Assembly: GCA_037577475.1 (NCBI GenBank)
Contig: CM075192.1
Span: 9,098,908 to 9,162,907 of the forward strand
From: Chaunax sp. Z400
Taxonomy: Eukaryota > Chordata > Actinopteri > Lophiiformes > Chaunacidae
DNA: 64,000 nucleotides
Reading direction: 5' to 3'
A program made the position numbers and the translations under genes. Position 1 is the first letter of the stretch. The number at the start of each line of letters is the position of its first letter. Shown one piece after another: positions 1-11,184 of this stretch. The notes below the pieces were generated by a model. That model saw only the letters and a list, made by a program, of their open reading frames with translations, had not been told where the DNA came from and did not search any database.

Positions 1-120
1 ATTATTATTATTATGAATTATTATTATTATTATTATTATTACTATTATTATTGTTATTATTACTGTTACTATTATCATTATTATTATTATTACTATTATT
101 ATTATTATTATTATTATTAA
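1..120. repeat. (ATT)n microsatellite
   Basis: An imperfect ATT/TTA trinucleotide tract with scattered C and G interruptions opens the window. It looks like an old, decayed microsatellite and has no coding potential. Confidence 0.9.
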
Positions 121-950
121 CATACTTATTATTTTAAATATTATATGGGTGACCAAGTGACCAAAGTTTATAGTTTAGTCGATAAGATGATGATTCTGAA
201 CAAAACTGAAAACAAGAATCAGAAAAAGAAATGTTAAAATATTCAAATATACTCAGTGCAAGGGGTTGAAAGAGAATAAAACTTCATCTATATTATTTGA
301 AACTATTATTTGATAGTTGGGACGTGAACCTGAACCGGACCTGTCTTTTATGTGAGAAATGGGATCCGGGCCCATGCACTGATAACGTTTGGATCCAAAC
401 CTGGCCAGGAGTCACAGACCTGACTGGCACCGATTTAACAGCTGATTACTAAGAACATCTTCATGTTAATTTACAGGTTGTCAAAACCAAACATGGACTC
501 TCAATGTAGTGTCTCCTCTGCGCCTCGCAGTGACACAAAGTTGGTAAAATACATCCAGGTTTTCTGTAGTATTCCTCTTCCTGCTGATTGAGACAGCATG
601 GCTGATCCACTCATTAAGTCCACTTGTTGTGGTGGATGATAAACACAACCTGTAAAGAATCATGCTAGCAGTCCTGTTGCATCTCTTCCCTTACTGGATG
701 TTGTCATACATTTTTATTGACAATAGTCAATTAAAATGCTATTCCTTTTTCATCCCCTTTATAAGTAATAGTTGTAAGCCTTTGGTTTATTGTGTTACGG
801 TTTATACAAGTGTGTTTGTTAAAGTTTACATCAGTGTCAACAACAATCAAACAAACAAACAATCAAATAGCGGTAAAAACCAGAGGTTTCTGTGATTTTT
901 TTGTAATGTAGTTTTTGTGTGCAATATAGTTATTGTGTTTTGTTATGTCT

Positions 951-1262
951 GCAGTGGTTTCTTTAATATCTTATTTTGTGCAATACCTTATTTATATTGT
1001 ATTTATAATTAATTTTATGTCTCTTGTTTTCTTGTTTAGTGTTTTTATTTTGTATGTAAATAGAGCCATATTTTGCCCAGGTGAGCAGTGAAGACATTAA
1101 AATTATTGCACAACAAAAAATATGAACTGCAAATATTTTTTGTTTGTGCAATAATCTTAATGTCTTGTCTTGTCTTGTCACTGGTTTCTTTAATATCTTA
1201 TTTTATGCAATGCCTTATTTATATTGTATTTATAATTTATTTTATGTCACTTGTTTCTAATA
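951..1262. repeat. Duplicated AT-rich element flanking an inverted repeat
   Basis: The block at about 951-1032 recurs with few differences at about 1179-1260. Both copies carry TGGTTTCTTTAATATCTTAT and a following TTATTTATATTG core. Between them, about 1091-1166 forms a long near-perfect inverted repeat whose arms read ATTATTGCAC outward and its complement inward. This is the layout of a small non-autonomous element with inserted or duplicated ends. Family not recognised. Confidence 0.6.
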
Positions 1263-1379
1263 CAGATTTTATTTTGCGGGTTATTTTCTATTTAAGTGAA
1301 TTTGAGTGTATATGAGGATTGGTAGTGAAATTGACCGCGATGCAAGGGGGACGCCAGCTAAAATCTTGCCTAGGGCACC

Positions 1380-1923
1380 AAATTGGTCAGGACCAGCACT
1401 ACTGATGCCGCACCAAATCGCTTGTCCACCTCACGGTCCATTAGCCCTTCACTCGAGAACAAAACCCCAAGATACTTAAACTCCCTCTCTTGAGGAAGTA
1501 ACTCACCCCCTACCTAAAGGGAGCAGTCCACCAATTTCCAGCCGAGAACCATGGCCTCAGATTTAGAGATGCTGACACTCGTGCTAGCAGCTTCACACTC
1601 GCCTGCAAACCGTTCCAGTGCTTGGCGAAGATCACGGACCAATGAGGCCAACAGAAGCACATCATCAGCAAAGAGCAGAGATACAATGCTGAGCACCCCA
1701 AAATGGAATACTCTGCTTGCCTTTACTGTGCCTAAAAAATCCTGTCCATGAATATCACATACAGGACTGGAGACAAGGGGCAGCCTTGCGAGGTCCAACA
1801 CCCACTGAGAACATAAGATAAGATAAGATATACTTTATTGTCCCCGTGGGGAAATTCTTTCTCTGCATTTGACCCATCCCTGAGGAGCAGTGGGCTGCCT
1901 TTATGGCACCTGGGGAAGAACAT
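1380..1923 (-). pseudogene. Decayed non-LTR retrotransposon reverse-transcriptase fragment
   Basis: Read on the minus strand, this encodes pieces of a LINE reverse transcriptase in more than one frame. SQGCPLSPVLYVIFMD comes first (RT block 4-like), then SLLFADDVLLLA, which contains the catalytic F-A-D-D box. After that comes EFKYLGVLFSSEG near 1440-1480, a motif typical of fish LINEs of the RTE/Rex type. The frame shifts between the first two pieces and the flanks are missing, so it is a dead 5'- and 3'-truncated copy. Clade assignment is from memory of the motif and is tentative. Confidence 0.8.
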
Positions 1924-1925
1924 GT
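1811..1925. repeat. Dispersed repeat with AGATAAGATA / ATTGTCCCC..GGGGAAATT signature
   Basis: A short (AAGAT)n run leads into a small palindrome (ATTGTCCCC..GGGGAAATT) and a TTTCTCTGCATTTGACCC stretch. I recognise this combination as a recurrent interspersed sequence in teleost genomes, probably the end of a SINE or LINE. It overlaps the upstream end of the RT fragment. It may be an independent insertion. Confidence 0.5.
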
Positions 1926-2515
1926 CTGACTTTCTGCTTTCCCAACTAATAAAAACAAACTAAAAAACTGAAGCTCGCTCTTGCTTTTACTTGGATCTGT
2001 ATTGTTTCTTGATCACCAATCTGCGTCTCAGAACCTCCCCCCCTGAATTCTACATGACCCCTCATAGTGAACAAGTAATGCGCTAATTTTGATTTGTGTT
2101 CCCAATTATCCTTCGACTCCCACAGGGATAAAGAGAGAAGGTATTACAGTATGAGCAACATTGCATCCTTTATATAAAAGCCCTGTCCTGGAAACCAAAC
2201 ACAGCAAAGCTACTACTGCTCACAGTGGAGGTTCCTATAATTCAGCTGTAGCCGGACACATGGAGGTCTAAACATTGGCTGCATGCCTGTGAGGGGCATC
2301 CCACTGTTAGGCCTCAGTGATGGAAAGATCGACTGAAAAGAGAGGGAGGAGACAGAGTCTGCACAGTTTGCTTTTCTTTGCAGTGAGGCACTTAGCAGGG
2401 CATCGCCTCATATCCATAGTAACCATTTGAACCATTTGGTCCGCCTGACAGGCGTTGTCAAGGCAATAAGACAAAGGGCATGATTGTTGGGACAAGTTTT
2501 CATCCCTCGAAAAGG

Positions 2516-2552
2516 GTGAGAGAGAGAGAGAGAGAGAGCAAGAGAGAGAGAC
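2516..2552. repeat. (GA)n microsatellite
   Basis: A GA dinucleotide tract interrupted once by a CA. Simple repeat with no coding role. Confidence 0.85.
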
Positions 2553-3113
2553 TCTTTGTCACTGGTGAAGTTGGAGATTGACACAGGATCCAGTGATTCC
2601 ACCAAAACTGGTCTGGTTAGGTAAACTGGGCCTTGGTACAGTCTTTCAAGTTAAATCACACAGAAATTAATAAACCACTAGACTTAACCCCTCGAATGAA
2701 CTCATTTAAAACTTCCCCCCTAAATAAAAATTCTTTGCTCTATTACCAAGCTATCAACAGAACTTGATATCATCACTCTTAACCTACACACCCCCTTCTT
2801 ACACACCTACAGTAGCCACTTCAGGCTCCTTTGAGCTTGTGATGGGGGCCCAGTGCCCCCATTAACAAATCCATTGTGCCGCTAATACGTGGAACAGAAG
2901 ATCCAGAAAAACAATGTGAGTTTTGGTCTGTTTTGTGACGCCGAATTAATAAAAACAAAGATAGTGAAGCGAGTCAGGTTTTTATTTGCTTCTTCATGAA
3001 CTAACGGAAGAAGAATAAACTTACTCTGTTATCTGACAGACATCACAGCCTCAGGAGTCTTTATCCTCCTGGCTATGGACAGCCCTAACACAGAAATGTT
3101 AACACAGACTTAC

Positions 3114-3210
3114 CTGTGAGAAGAAGGAGGAGGAGGCCGAAGAGCATCAGTAGCGGAGGAAGGCCACCAAAACTGTTGCCTGTAGAAGAGGTCTTCCTCT
3201 CCACCTTCAT
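3114..3210 (-). CDS. First coding exon (signal peptide) of an unidentified secreted or membrane protein
   Basis: On the minus strand an ATG at 3210-3208, with A at -3, opens 32 codons that end at a strong GTAAGT donor (phase 1). The peptide starts MKVERKTSS and then has a hydrophobic core (PPLLMLFGLLLLLLT), a classic signal peptide. A phase-1 donor straight after a signal peptide is the usual layout of Ig-superfamily and other exon-shuffled secreted proteins. No second exon is visible down to position 1, so the gene runs off the left edge. In mammals the NRGN region also holds ESAM, VSIG2 and HEPACAM. The MK.ER start is reminiscent of hepaCAM, but that is only a guess. Confidence 0.55.
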
Positions 3211-3385
3211 CTTGTGTCCCGGGCAGAGTCTTTCCCCCATTTAGTAAGCATGGTTTATCCACCCTGGACACGTCTCTGTGGCTCAACACTCTCCACACTG
3301 CCTGCTAGCCTGCAGCACTGGCCTCTGCCTGGTCACACTGAGCCCCACTCTCCTCACAGCACCCCAGTCACGGCCGACAACAGCC

Positions 3386-3388
<3 letters not shown>

Positions 3389-3432
<44 letters not shown>
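3389..3432. repeat. (TG)n microsatellite
   Basis: A pure TG tract of about 22 units. Simple repeat. Confidence 0.95.
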
Positions 3433-3434
<2 letters not shown>

Positions 3435-4939
3435 AGACAAAGACAGGGTGTAGATGAACTTCTCTCTTCAACTCCACATATCCCTTTCAAAAAGGATCTG
3501 ATAGAAAATATGATTTACTTTTTTTAGGTGGCTATTTGTATTAAAGCGTCTTATGTTTCTGAAGGATTCTTGTCAAACAGGGCTGTCTTTCTTTTCTTTA
3601 TAATATTGAGATGAACTACTCAGCAAAAATTCCTGCTGGTAAGAATGACTGCACTTCAGCCAAACAGCAGCTCCAAGAGGAGCCCACTTCAAGCTCTAAA
3701 ATGTCAGAGTTTGAAAAACAATTCACTCCCCCCCCCCTCTTTGGCCCACTTTTGTCACTTTGTGCAAACTCCTTGCTGAATCAGAGCCTCACAATAAACC
3801 CACAATTTGTCACTGGGCAACCAGCCCTGCTGTTGACACCAACTCATACAGCCTAGAAACATTTTTTCCACTATGCTACAGTACCTGTCAGGTGCATGAT
3901 CCATGGTACTGGACCTGTCTGAGGGCTGCATACTAATAGAAGCAACAAATAAAGCAAACAAATAAAAAAGAAAGTGTTTGTACATATGTTGTCCTCTAGA
4001 TGGCGTATAAACTACATTAAGGCACTGAACTGGAGGACAAATCAGGAGGAGCTAAGAGAATAGAATAGAATAGAATAATAGCAATTAGCAGATATTAAAA
4101 TTGTTGCTTTTTGCCTACACTTTTACTCATCTTAGAGATAACCAATGTTCTTCTTCTTCTTCTGGAATTGTGAGCTAAAGTCACGGCAACTGTCCAACTG
4201 TGTAAAACCAATATTGTAAAAATACACTACATGCTTAGATGGAGAACACAAATAATAAAAAAAAATTTCTTCTTCTTCTTATACGATTTTTTTTTCTTCT
4301 TCTTCTTGATAATTTCTGACACTGCCTTTACTATACATACAAACCTAATAATTGCATAGGTGAATGTGAAGCCACTGCTCATAACTCGCTCTCAGTGTCT
4401 TAGGTTGTCAGCATATAAGCCCCGGGTGTTGCAGAATGAACATCTTTTTCTTAATCAATTCCTGTGATGAAGACCTCCTACATGTTTTAGATATGTCCCT
4501 CTTACAACACACCTGATTCTGGTAAACAGCTCCTCATCAAACTCTGCAGAATCCTCATTACGACCCATTCATTTGAATCAGATGTGTTGTAGCAGGGAAA
4601 CATTTAAAGCCTGCAGAACCATGATCGAGAAAAACTCTAAGAAAAAATCTAAGAATATTTAAATCATTATGAACCGGGTTGTTCTGCCTATGTGTGAATC
4701 CATCTCTATTTTTCATTATTATTTTCGATATTTTCTGGATACTTCAAAATGATTGCAATGTGCCATTGGTGATAAAGGTTGTGGGTTCAGGGACCATGTG
4801 AAGAGTGGATATCTCATATCTACTCAATAGCCATGGGAAATAGACACATGACTTCAAGGTTTAATTTTTTGATATATTTGGCCCAGACAGTTTTACTCCT
4901 GCATTTCTCATTTGTTTTCCACCTCTTCTTTCTGCCATC

Positions 4940-5031
4940 ATCCTCTTTCTTCCTCCTCCTGAGTCACTGCTGTGCAGCTGCCAGAATCCTCTTTCTTCCT
5001 CCTCCTGAGTCACTGCTGTGCAGCTGCCAGA
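4940..5031. repeat. Exact 46-bp tandem duplication (2 copies)
   Basis: 4940-4985 is repeated exactly at 4986-5031. The unit contains a CT-rich half and a GAGTCACTGCTGTGCAG half. Identical copies imply a recent duplication or conversion. Confidence 0.9.
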
Positions 5032-7960
5032 CTCTCCCCCCCCCCCTATCATTTAAATACTCAATAATTTAAGCAAAAATGGAGTGCAACACATCAGTGA
5101 TCAGGTGCTCTTCAAGAAAAAGGCATAAAGTTTGACAAAAAGTCAACATCTAAGAGCACCATTGTGTGTCTCTTTCCGAGATTTAGGCTTCAGCTTGTAT
5201 GCATTGATGAATCAATTGCATTAAAAGCCATCTTTCCCTATTTAAAACGGCACTTTGTGAGACAGCAAAGGGAGGTTTTATGTAGAAGAGGAAGCGTGGT
5301 TGATAGACAGCGGCAGGAATGTGGGAACAGCTGCTGTTCAACACTCAGCAGAGCTCCGACGCCTGTGGAGTGGGCCATCAAAGACGAACCTCTCCCCTCC
5401 ACCTCTGCCCTTGGTCAAAGCAGCGCCTCCCTGCTCCTCTCATCTTCTCAAACACGCTCTAAATCAAGGGGGACTCTTTCCAGTCCATAGAGGAGAAGAA
5501 AGAGTCAGACGGGCCCTGTGAGGCTCAGCCAGTTTGGGTGTCTGTGCAGTGACAGAAACCTTTGTTGCATTTAGTCCACATGACTGATGCGACATCCTGT
5601 GTGGCTCAGACATACAGATGTGACAAAGTGTATCTTTATAACTGCATATTTTGGTGATCTAGGTGTTGTTTATACAGTTGTGACAGTAAAGTCTTCTAAT
5701 TTATATCCTCATGACTGATACGTTGTCAAACCTTTCTGCTGAAATGATGAGTCCAGTGCACCCCCTGCTGTTCTCTCAGGCCTTTTCATCTCTAATTATC
5801 ACCCAGGAGTCCACACATTTTCACAGTCACACCGAGACAGAACAATAAGTCAAGCAGATATGTCATATTATCTACTCCTAAAATAGTACATGTACACCTC
5901 AAAAAACATAAAAGAGACAGAACCATTGTTCTCTGCTTCACCATGGTAAGTTTAAGGCTGCATGACCCTCATGAGGATCTATTAAGATCCCAACCCAAAA
6001 AGTTTTCAGGTCTTTTTTGAAAAACACATTTTCTTCCCTTCACTTTCAAAATTCAATCTACAGCACGAAGTGGGTGTTGTGCAACGTTTGGAGGTGTGCG
6101 GATCATTGATTGTTCACCCACAGTCATTACAGAGACAGGAGAACATGGCTATGGCACCTCTGGGACTGAGTAGGAGAAAAGAGAATAGGTCCATATAAAA
6201 CCCGTGGAGGATATTTATGAGAACAGAAGAGGAGGAACATCAGCCTGAGAAGGAAGCGTTTTGCACTCTTGCTTAGCAAAACCACTGTGAGCAAGACTGA
6301 TGTTGGTAGTCCCATCTCTATAGCTGGTGACAGAACCCACACCCATACGTGTATATGTGTGCATGACAAAAAGAATCAAAGTGACTTGAGTGTGATCTGC
6401 ACGCTGGAGTAGGGGTTGTGTTCTTCCTGTGTGAGGAAACATGTGCAGTTTGAGTTTGTGCACAGTGCTGCGTGTCTCAGATGTGTGTAGGTGGGCTGAG
6501 TGGGAGTTCTGGGAGACAGAAGGTGCTCCAGCCTCTTTCTCAAAAAGCGAATAAGACTGCCTGGGTAAATGAAGTAAAGCAAATTCTGTTGTTCTTTTCC
6601 AACCTTATTGCAATAAAGGTAGGCCAGGTAGTGGTGTTTATGATAATGAACCTTTTGATATGATGTAAACATTTTACAGCTTAATGAATCAATGCTCTGC
6701 AACAATGTCCAATGTAAGTACCTAAATAGTCCGATCTAATAGCAGCTACCAGTAAAAGAAGGACTGATTCTTCCAGTGTAAGTGATAGTTATATATATGA
6801 GAAATGCATAGTTTTATGCAATGAATTATTCATAAGATTCCTTGGGCCAGAGAGCCACATGGGAGACAAAACATTGTTGCTTGATGCAAACTGCTCTCTC
6901 CAATTATGTGACAATAGAAGAGCAGCTTTGGCTTCTGTAATGTACAAAAATCTATACTTACCTCTCAGTTTAAGAATAGAGATGGAGGTGAGAGATGACA
7001 TAAAAAGTAGTGTTTGACACAAAAAGATACTTGAACGTGAATTAAAGAAGTTTCATACAGACATTTCGCCATATATTTAAGGTGATTTATTTGTGTAATG
7101 CCACGATTCTACAGTTTGTTCAGCAACTTTAGCAACGCACAAATCAATTAGTTTTCAAAGGCTCTGCAAACACTGACAATGTCATTTCACACACGTGATT
7201 TAACATCTCAAACAAGTGTAACGCAACAACACAGCAAAAGACCATAGTGGACCAATACCTCATAGGGTAAAGCTGTACCAGATGCATCAGGGAAAACAGT
7301 GTAATTATTACAGCATGCTTACTGTTGTGGAAGATCAGATTCATAGAAAATGTTTGAAAAGGTGAAAAAAAGAACTTATGATTTGATCAAAACGGTTATC
7401 AAGGCGATTGTAATCTGAATTAAGTGACTTTTCGTGGATTTTTTTTTTGTTTTTATGATTTTTGTAAGCAAGTCAAATGGGCAAATAATTGTCAAGATAC
7501 AAGCACACCAGAAAACAACGCAAAATAACAAATAATTTAGGCTTCTAAAAGTCTAATGCTGATACATACAAGGTTTATACACAGATGCTATGAAGTGATG
7601 CATTCAAAATAAGCCCTGTTCAGTGATTAGAGGACATTCATTTTCACATTCACAGATCATCATCTAAAAACTAGCACACTACCAGAAGTTTCACAAGTAC
7701 ATGCAGTGAAATGCAAATTGTGAGTCTAAGACATCCGTAGTGCTGGAGAAGCAGAGAGGGAGTGTTGAAGTTCACAAAATTCACATAGCACACCCTCAAA
7801 ACTGTCGCTTCATTATTGACTGCTAATTTGTGTTGAAAAATAAAATGACTCCTAGGGTAGTAAGGTGTGCCTGCAAGCCAGCCCAGCCGGCTCATGCCAG
7901 CCATCTCTCGCTACCTTGCTTCCCTTTTTCTCTCTCCTCATCCAGGTCAGGACAGGGGCG

Positions 7961-10900
7961 TCACTGCTCTGGCACAGATGTGTCATCTCTCTCTACTGCC
8001 CCCGATCCTCCTGTCTCTGAAAACAGAAACAGGCAGGTACAGTAGTTAAGCACAGTGGAAAGAATGGTGTTGGTGTTCTCTCTTGTCATTAAGGTGAAAG
8101 GCTCCAATGCATATAGTCACAAACTGTAAGGTTATTTGTGGGTGAATCTATATTTAAAACATGCGAAGAAAACTTGATAATGAGTTGCTGCTTCGGGAGA
8201 AACTTTCAGCTATGGAAAAATCTGCTTATGCAATTTGTTTTCTAACTTTTGAAGTATTGAATTGTTGAGACCTTGATGTAACTGATGAGGTCAAAAACCC
8301 AGTTCTGTTGTGAAAAGGGGGTCTTTACCAGTGGGAGGTGCTTGAAATGCTCTGTACCAGTTTGACAGGTCCATTAATTCTGCTTGGCCCTCTGAAGCAT
8401 ACACTGCATGTAATGCACCTGCAGCTATAAATACATCTCCTACATACGGATGCAAGGCAGTCAGCAACTGGGTTAGGGAGAATCACTGATGAGGATCCCA
8501 GAGGAAAAAGGCTGCTTGCTGCTTACAGGGAAAGATGAAATGTAGAGTGTTGGGAATGTAAAGCTTTTAACAATGACATTTGATGTAAATGTGTGTGATT
8601 CAATTTCCACGTTAAATCTAAATTGTTGTATGATTTTATACTATGAAGACTTTCTTTTTGTCAGGGATGTTTGATTTTGTTTTTCAAAAGCATAAAATCA
8701 AATCTAAATGAAACCTCGTGAGAAAACAGCGCATCGTTTTTAACAAATGACTAAATTCTGAAACCATTTTCTCACCCACAGCTGTATGAAATAAAAATAT
8801 GAACTCACATTGAACTTGTCGACGTAACTTAACTTTTTCCAGCTAAACTGAACTCAAGACAAGACAAATGTTTTTTCTCTCTCTAATGACTGAACAGCAC
8901 ATCTACAAGCAGATCTGTTTATGAGCCCTTTAACAGCAACATTCAGTCACCTGTTGCTGGAGACCCCATGAGGTAATTAAATGGGTCACTTAGATATGTA
9001 TTGCATTAATCACACTTGGGGGAACCCATAGGGGCCTGTAATAGGTGTATTTAAATATGTATAGCTTTTCTAAGTGTTTAAAATGGTAAATTGGTTTGTG
9101 GCCCAGTATAATGCTTAAGGCTCTGGGAGAGTGTTAAATACATAAAAAGTTCACCCTAATATCTTAAAATAAAACATTTCAAAACTAAAAAACTAAGGCT
9201 CAGCAAACATTCAGAATATCCTAAAATATCATACTAACATATTTCATCACAGTATGTTTAACATTTGTTTCCTCGTTCAGAATCGTGATTTGCTTTAACT
9301 CCAAGTCACTCCAGACTCAACAATCAAATCTGTGTCTTCAGCTCTCCACTACTGAGCTTTTCTGACCTCGGACGGACGCCTCTGCTCCCATTCTTACAGT
9401 CACTAACCACAATGCTGGCTTTAATAGCATTATGTGACCTAGTCTTATCCCATGGTTCTACACCACTGACCTGTGTCCCCCTGGCTGCAGTTGAGCACAT
9501 CCCCAGTGCTGCTCACCTCCTCCCCTTCTGCTTTGTCCTCCGGCTTCATCTTCTTACGGGTCATGTGGCCACGGAAGCCAGCCTGGATCTTTGCAGCAGC
9601 CCTGTTGGCCTCAGGGTCATCCAGGGGGATGTCCATGATGTCCTCCTCCTCCTGGGGCCGGCTGCAGTCCTCCTGCTGAAAGGACGAAAAGGGAATTTTG
9701 ATTTTCCAAGAACATTGGTGGGACAAGATTCAACCTTCAACACATTGAAACAACATATTTGGTTAATTGTGTGCGCTACAATGTAATGTTCTAAACAGCA
9801 AGGGATGTGTGCTTGCTGCCAAATGGCTCACCCCATTACAGGACTTCAATGGGGCTCCCAGGAGGTCAATAACCCACATTACTTCTCTTTTTCTCTCCCT
9901 TTCTCCTCTTGTCATAGACTAAAAAATACACTGCTGGAGTCTATTTTGCAACGAATTACTATGGTTATTTTTTTTAGCAGTGGAAAAAGTTTTGAAACGG
10001 CCATAAAAGTGCATATTTAGCAGATATTTGGATTTCCAAACGGAGTAACGGTGAATCGTTACAAGATTACACTAAATAAAGGTGCTAAGACACAAGTTTG
10101 GTGTAAATAAATCACCTCCCATTTGATAACTGATTTGTAAAGGGATGGTTAAAAAGGACGTTCAAGGAAAATAAATAGCTGCAACCCGGGCTAAAACAGA
10201 TGACCCTGCAAAATGCTGCTGTAGTCAACCCCAGCAGTTCATTCAGTGACTAAAAGCACAGCATCCACTGTCCCAAAGGAAACATGGCGTGGGTGGAGGA
10301 GAAATTCTTGCTTGTCATAAAGTGTCAGTGGAATAGTGCCGAGGCTGTCGACATGTTATGTAAACACCACTTCAAAATCTACTGTGAACACATACCGGCT
10401 ACACCCCGCGCTTTGCTTATGGATAACAGATTGACATTTTATACAAAGGCAGCCCACAGAATGAGCCCACTGTCATCCCACTAGCTCGGTGAAGCAGTGC
10501 CCCGTGTCTCCAGTGAAACCCCTCCGGTGTGGGAGTGTGACCACCCACCTGTTCAGCCATCACTCATCAGCCTCTCTGTCTTAACTCCTCACTGAGCAGC
10601 CAGAATCCAGATCTTTTGCAGCAGCTGAGGTGATTGACTGATGCAGCGGATTTTGCTGGCTAAACACCTTCATAGGGGTCTCATTGTTTTTATTGCCTGG
10701 GGGGGGGGTGGGTCCTTAGACTTCATCTTACACTAATTGTTTTGGATATTCTGACGCAAATCTCATGCGATGGTATCCAATTGCAATCAAAATAACTGTG
10801 GAATTAATTTGTGTGAAATGAGTTTAGTTACCTTAGGGGCCAATTAGTTTTGTGTTTATTTTTCAGTGAAAACTCTTCAATTTGTGAGTAATAACTATTC

Positions 10901-11184
10901 AGACGCGATAACATATGTTACTCTAATACTCTTAATGTATTCTTACTCCAGTAAAAGTAGAAAAACAACAACACACACATGGCAGTATGCAGCTGGAGGA
11001 AAGCCAAACACACAGTTAACACCAATATTACCTAACAAACTGTATTACCCAATTAACTGCATGTGCATCTTCCTATTTAATATTTAACTCATATTTAACC
11101 ACAATCATACTGATTGTGGTTAAATATGAGAAAAATGGGATCAATTAAGAAAGTGAATCTTCTACTCACATTGTGACAGTCCAT
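7961..11184 (-). CDS. nrgn: Neurogranin (calmodulin-binding postsynaptic protein kinase C substrate)
   Basis: There are three coding exons on the minus strand. Exon 1 (11184-11170) encodes MDCHN, exon 2 (9675-9471) the core, and exon 3 (8016-7961) the tail ending SVPEQ and a stop. Phases match (0, then 1), giving 91 residues. The diagnostic block is DIMDIPLDDPEANRAAAKIQ followed by AGFRGHMTRKK, the neurogranin IQ motif. This binds calcium-free calmodulin and carries no serine at the mammalian phosphosite position (AKIQAGF here, AKIQASF in human). Missing that Ser is notable because PKC phosphorylation there releases calmodulin. Reading exon 2 on without splicing gives a short alternative end at 9445. 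A perfect hairpin lies 39 nt into intron 1. The gene follows spa17 on the same strand, as in mammals. Identification is firm; the exon 3 choice rests on frame and on the teleost-like tail. Confidence 0.92.
8017..9444. other. nrgn intron 2
   Basis: About 1.45 kb between nrgn exons 3 and 2. No other gene, RNA or clear transposon was recognised. Confidence 0.6.
11088..11130. repeat. Perfect 20-bp inverted repeat with 3-nt loop in nrgn intron 1
   Basis: Arms 11088-11107 and 11111-11130 are exact reverse complements around a TAC spacer. On the nrgn transcript the stem begins 39 nt after the exon 1 donor. It could be a tiny MITE remnant or a structured intronic element. Confidence 0.85.

Larger units (their letters stand above)
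121..3113. other. Non-coding stretch, probable first intron of the gene starting at 3210
   Basis: No supported exon was found here on either strand. The stretch holds repeats: a duplicated AT-rich element near 0.95-1.26 kb, a decayed reverse-transcriptase fragment near 1.4-1.9 kb, and a GA tract near 2.5 kb. The minus-strand signal-peptide exon at 3114-3210 ends with a donor pointing into this stretch, so most of it is likely intron 1 of that gene. This is inference from the donor alone. Confidence 0.5.
3211..7960. other. Gene-free stretch (5' flank of the left gene; possible nrgn 3' UTR and intergenic)
   Basis: No exon with convincing splice sites or protein signature was found. Short open frames here, including 5164-5490 and 6376-6705, have no recognisable motif and look random. 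A minus-strand AATAAA at 7091-7086 could end an nrgn 3' UTR of roughly 0.9 kb. Small (TTC)n and (AATAG)n runs occur near 4.06-4.3 kb. Confidence 0.5.

Noticed and set aside
5164..5490. 108-residue plus-strand open frame
   Set aside because: No motif, no supporting splice sites, low-complexity S/P composition.
9412..9786. 124-residue plus-strand open frame
   Set aside because: Antisense shadow of nrgn exon 2.
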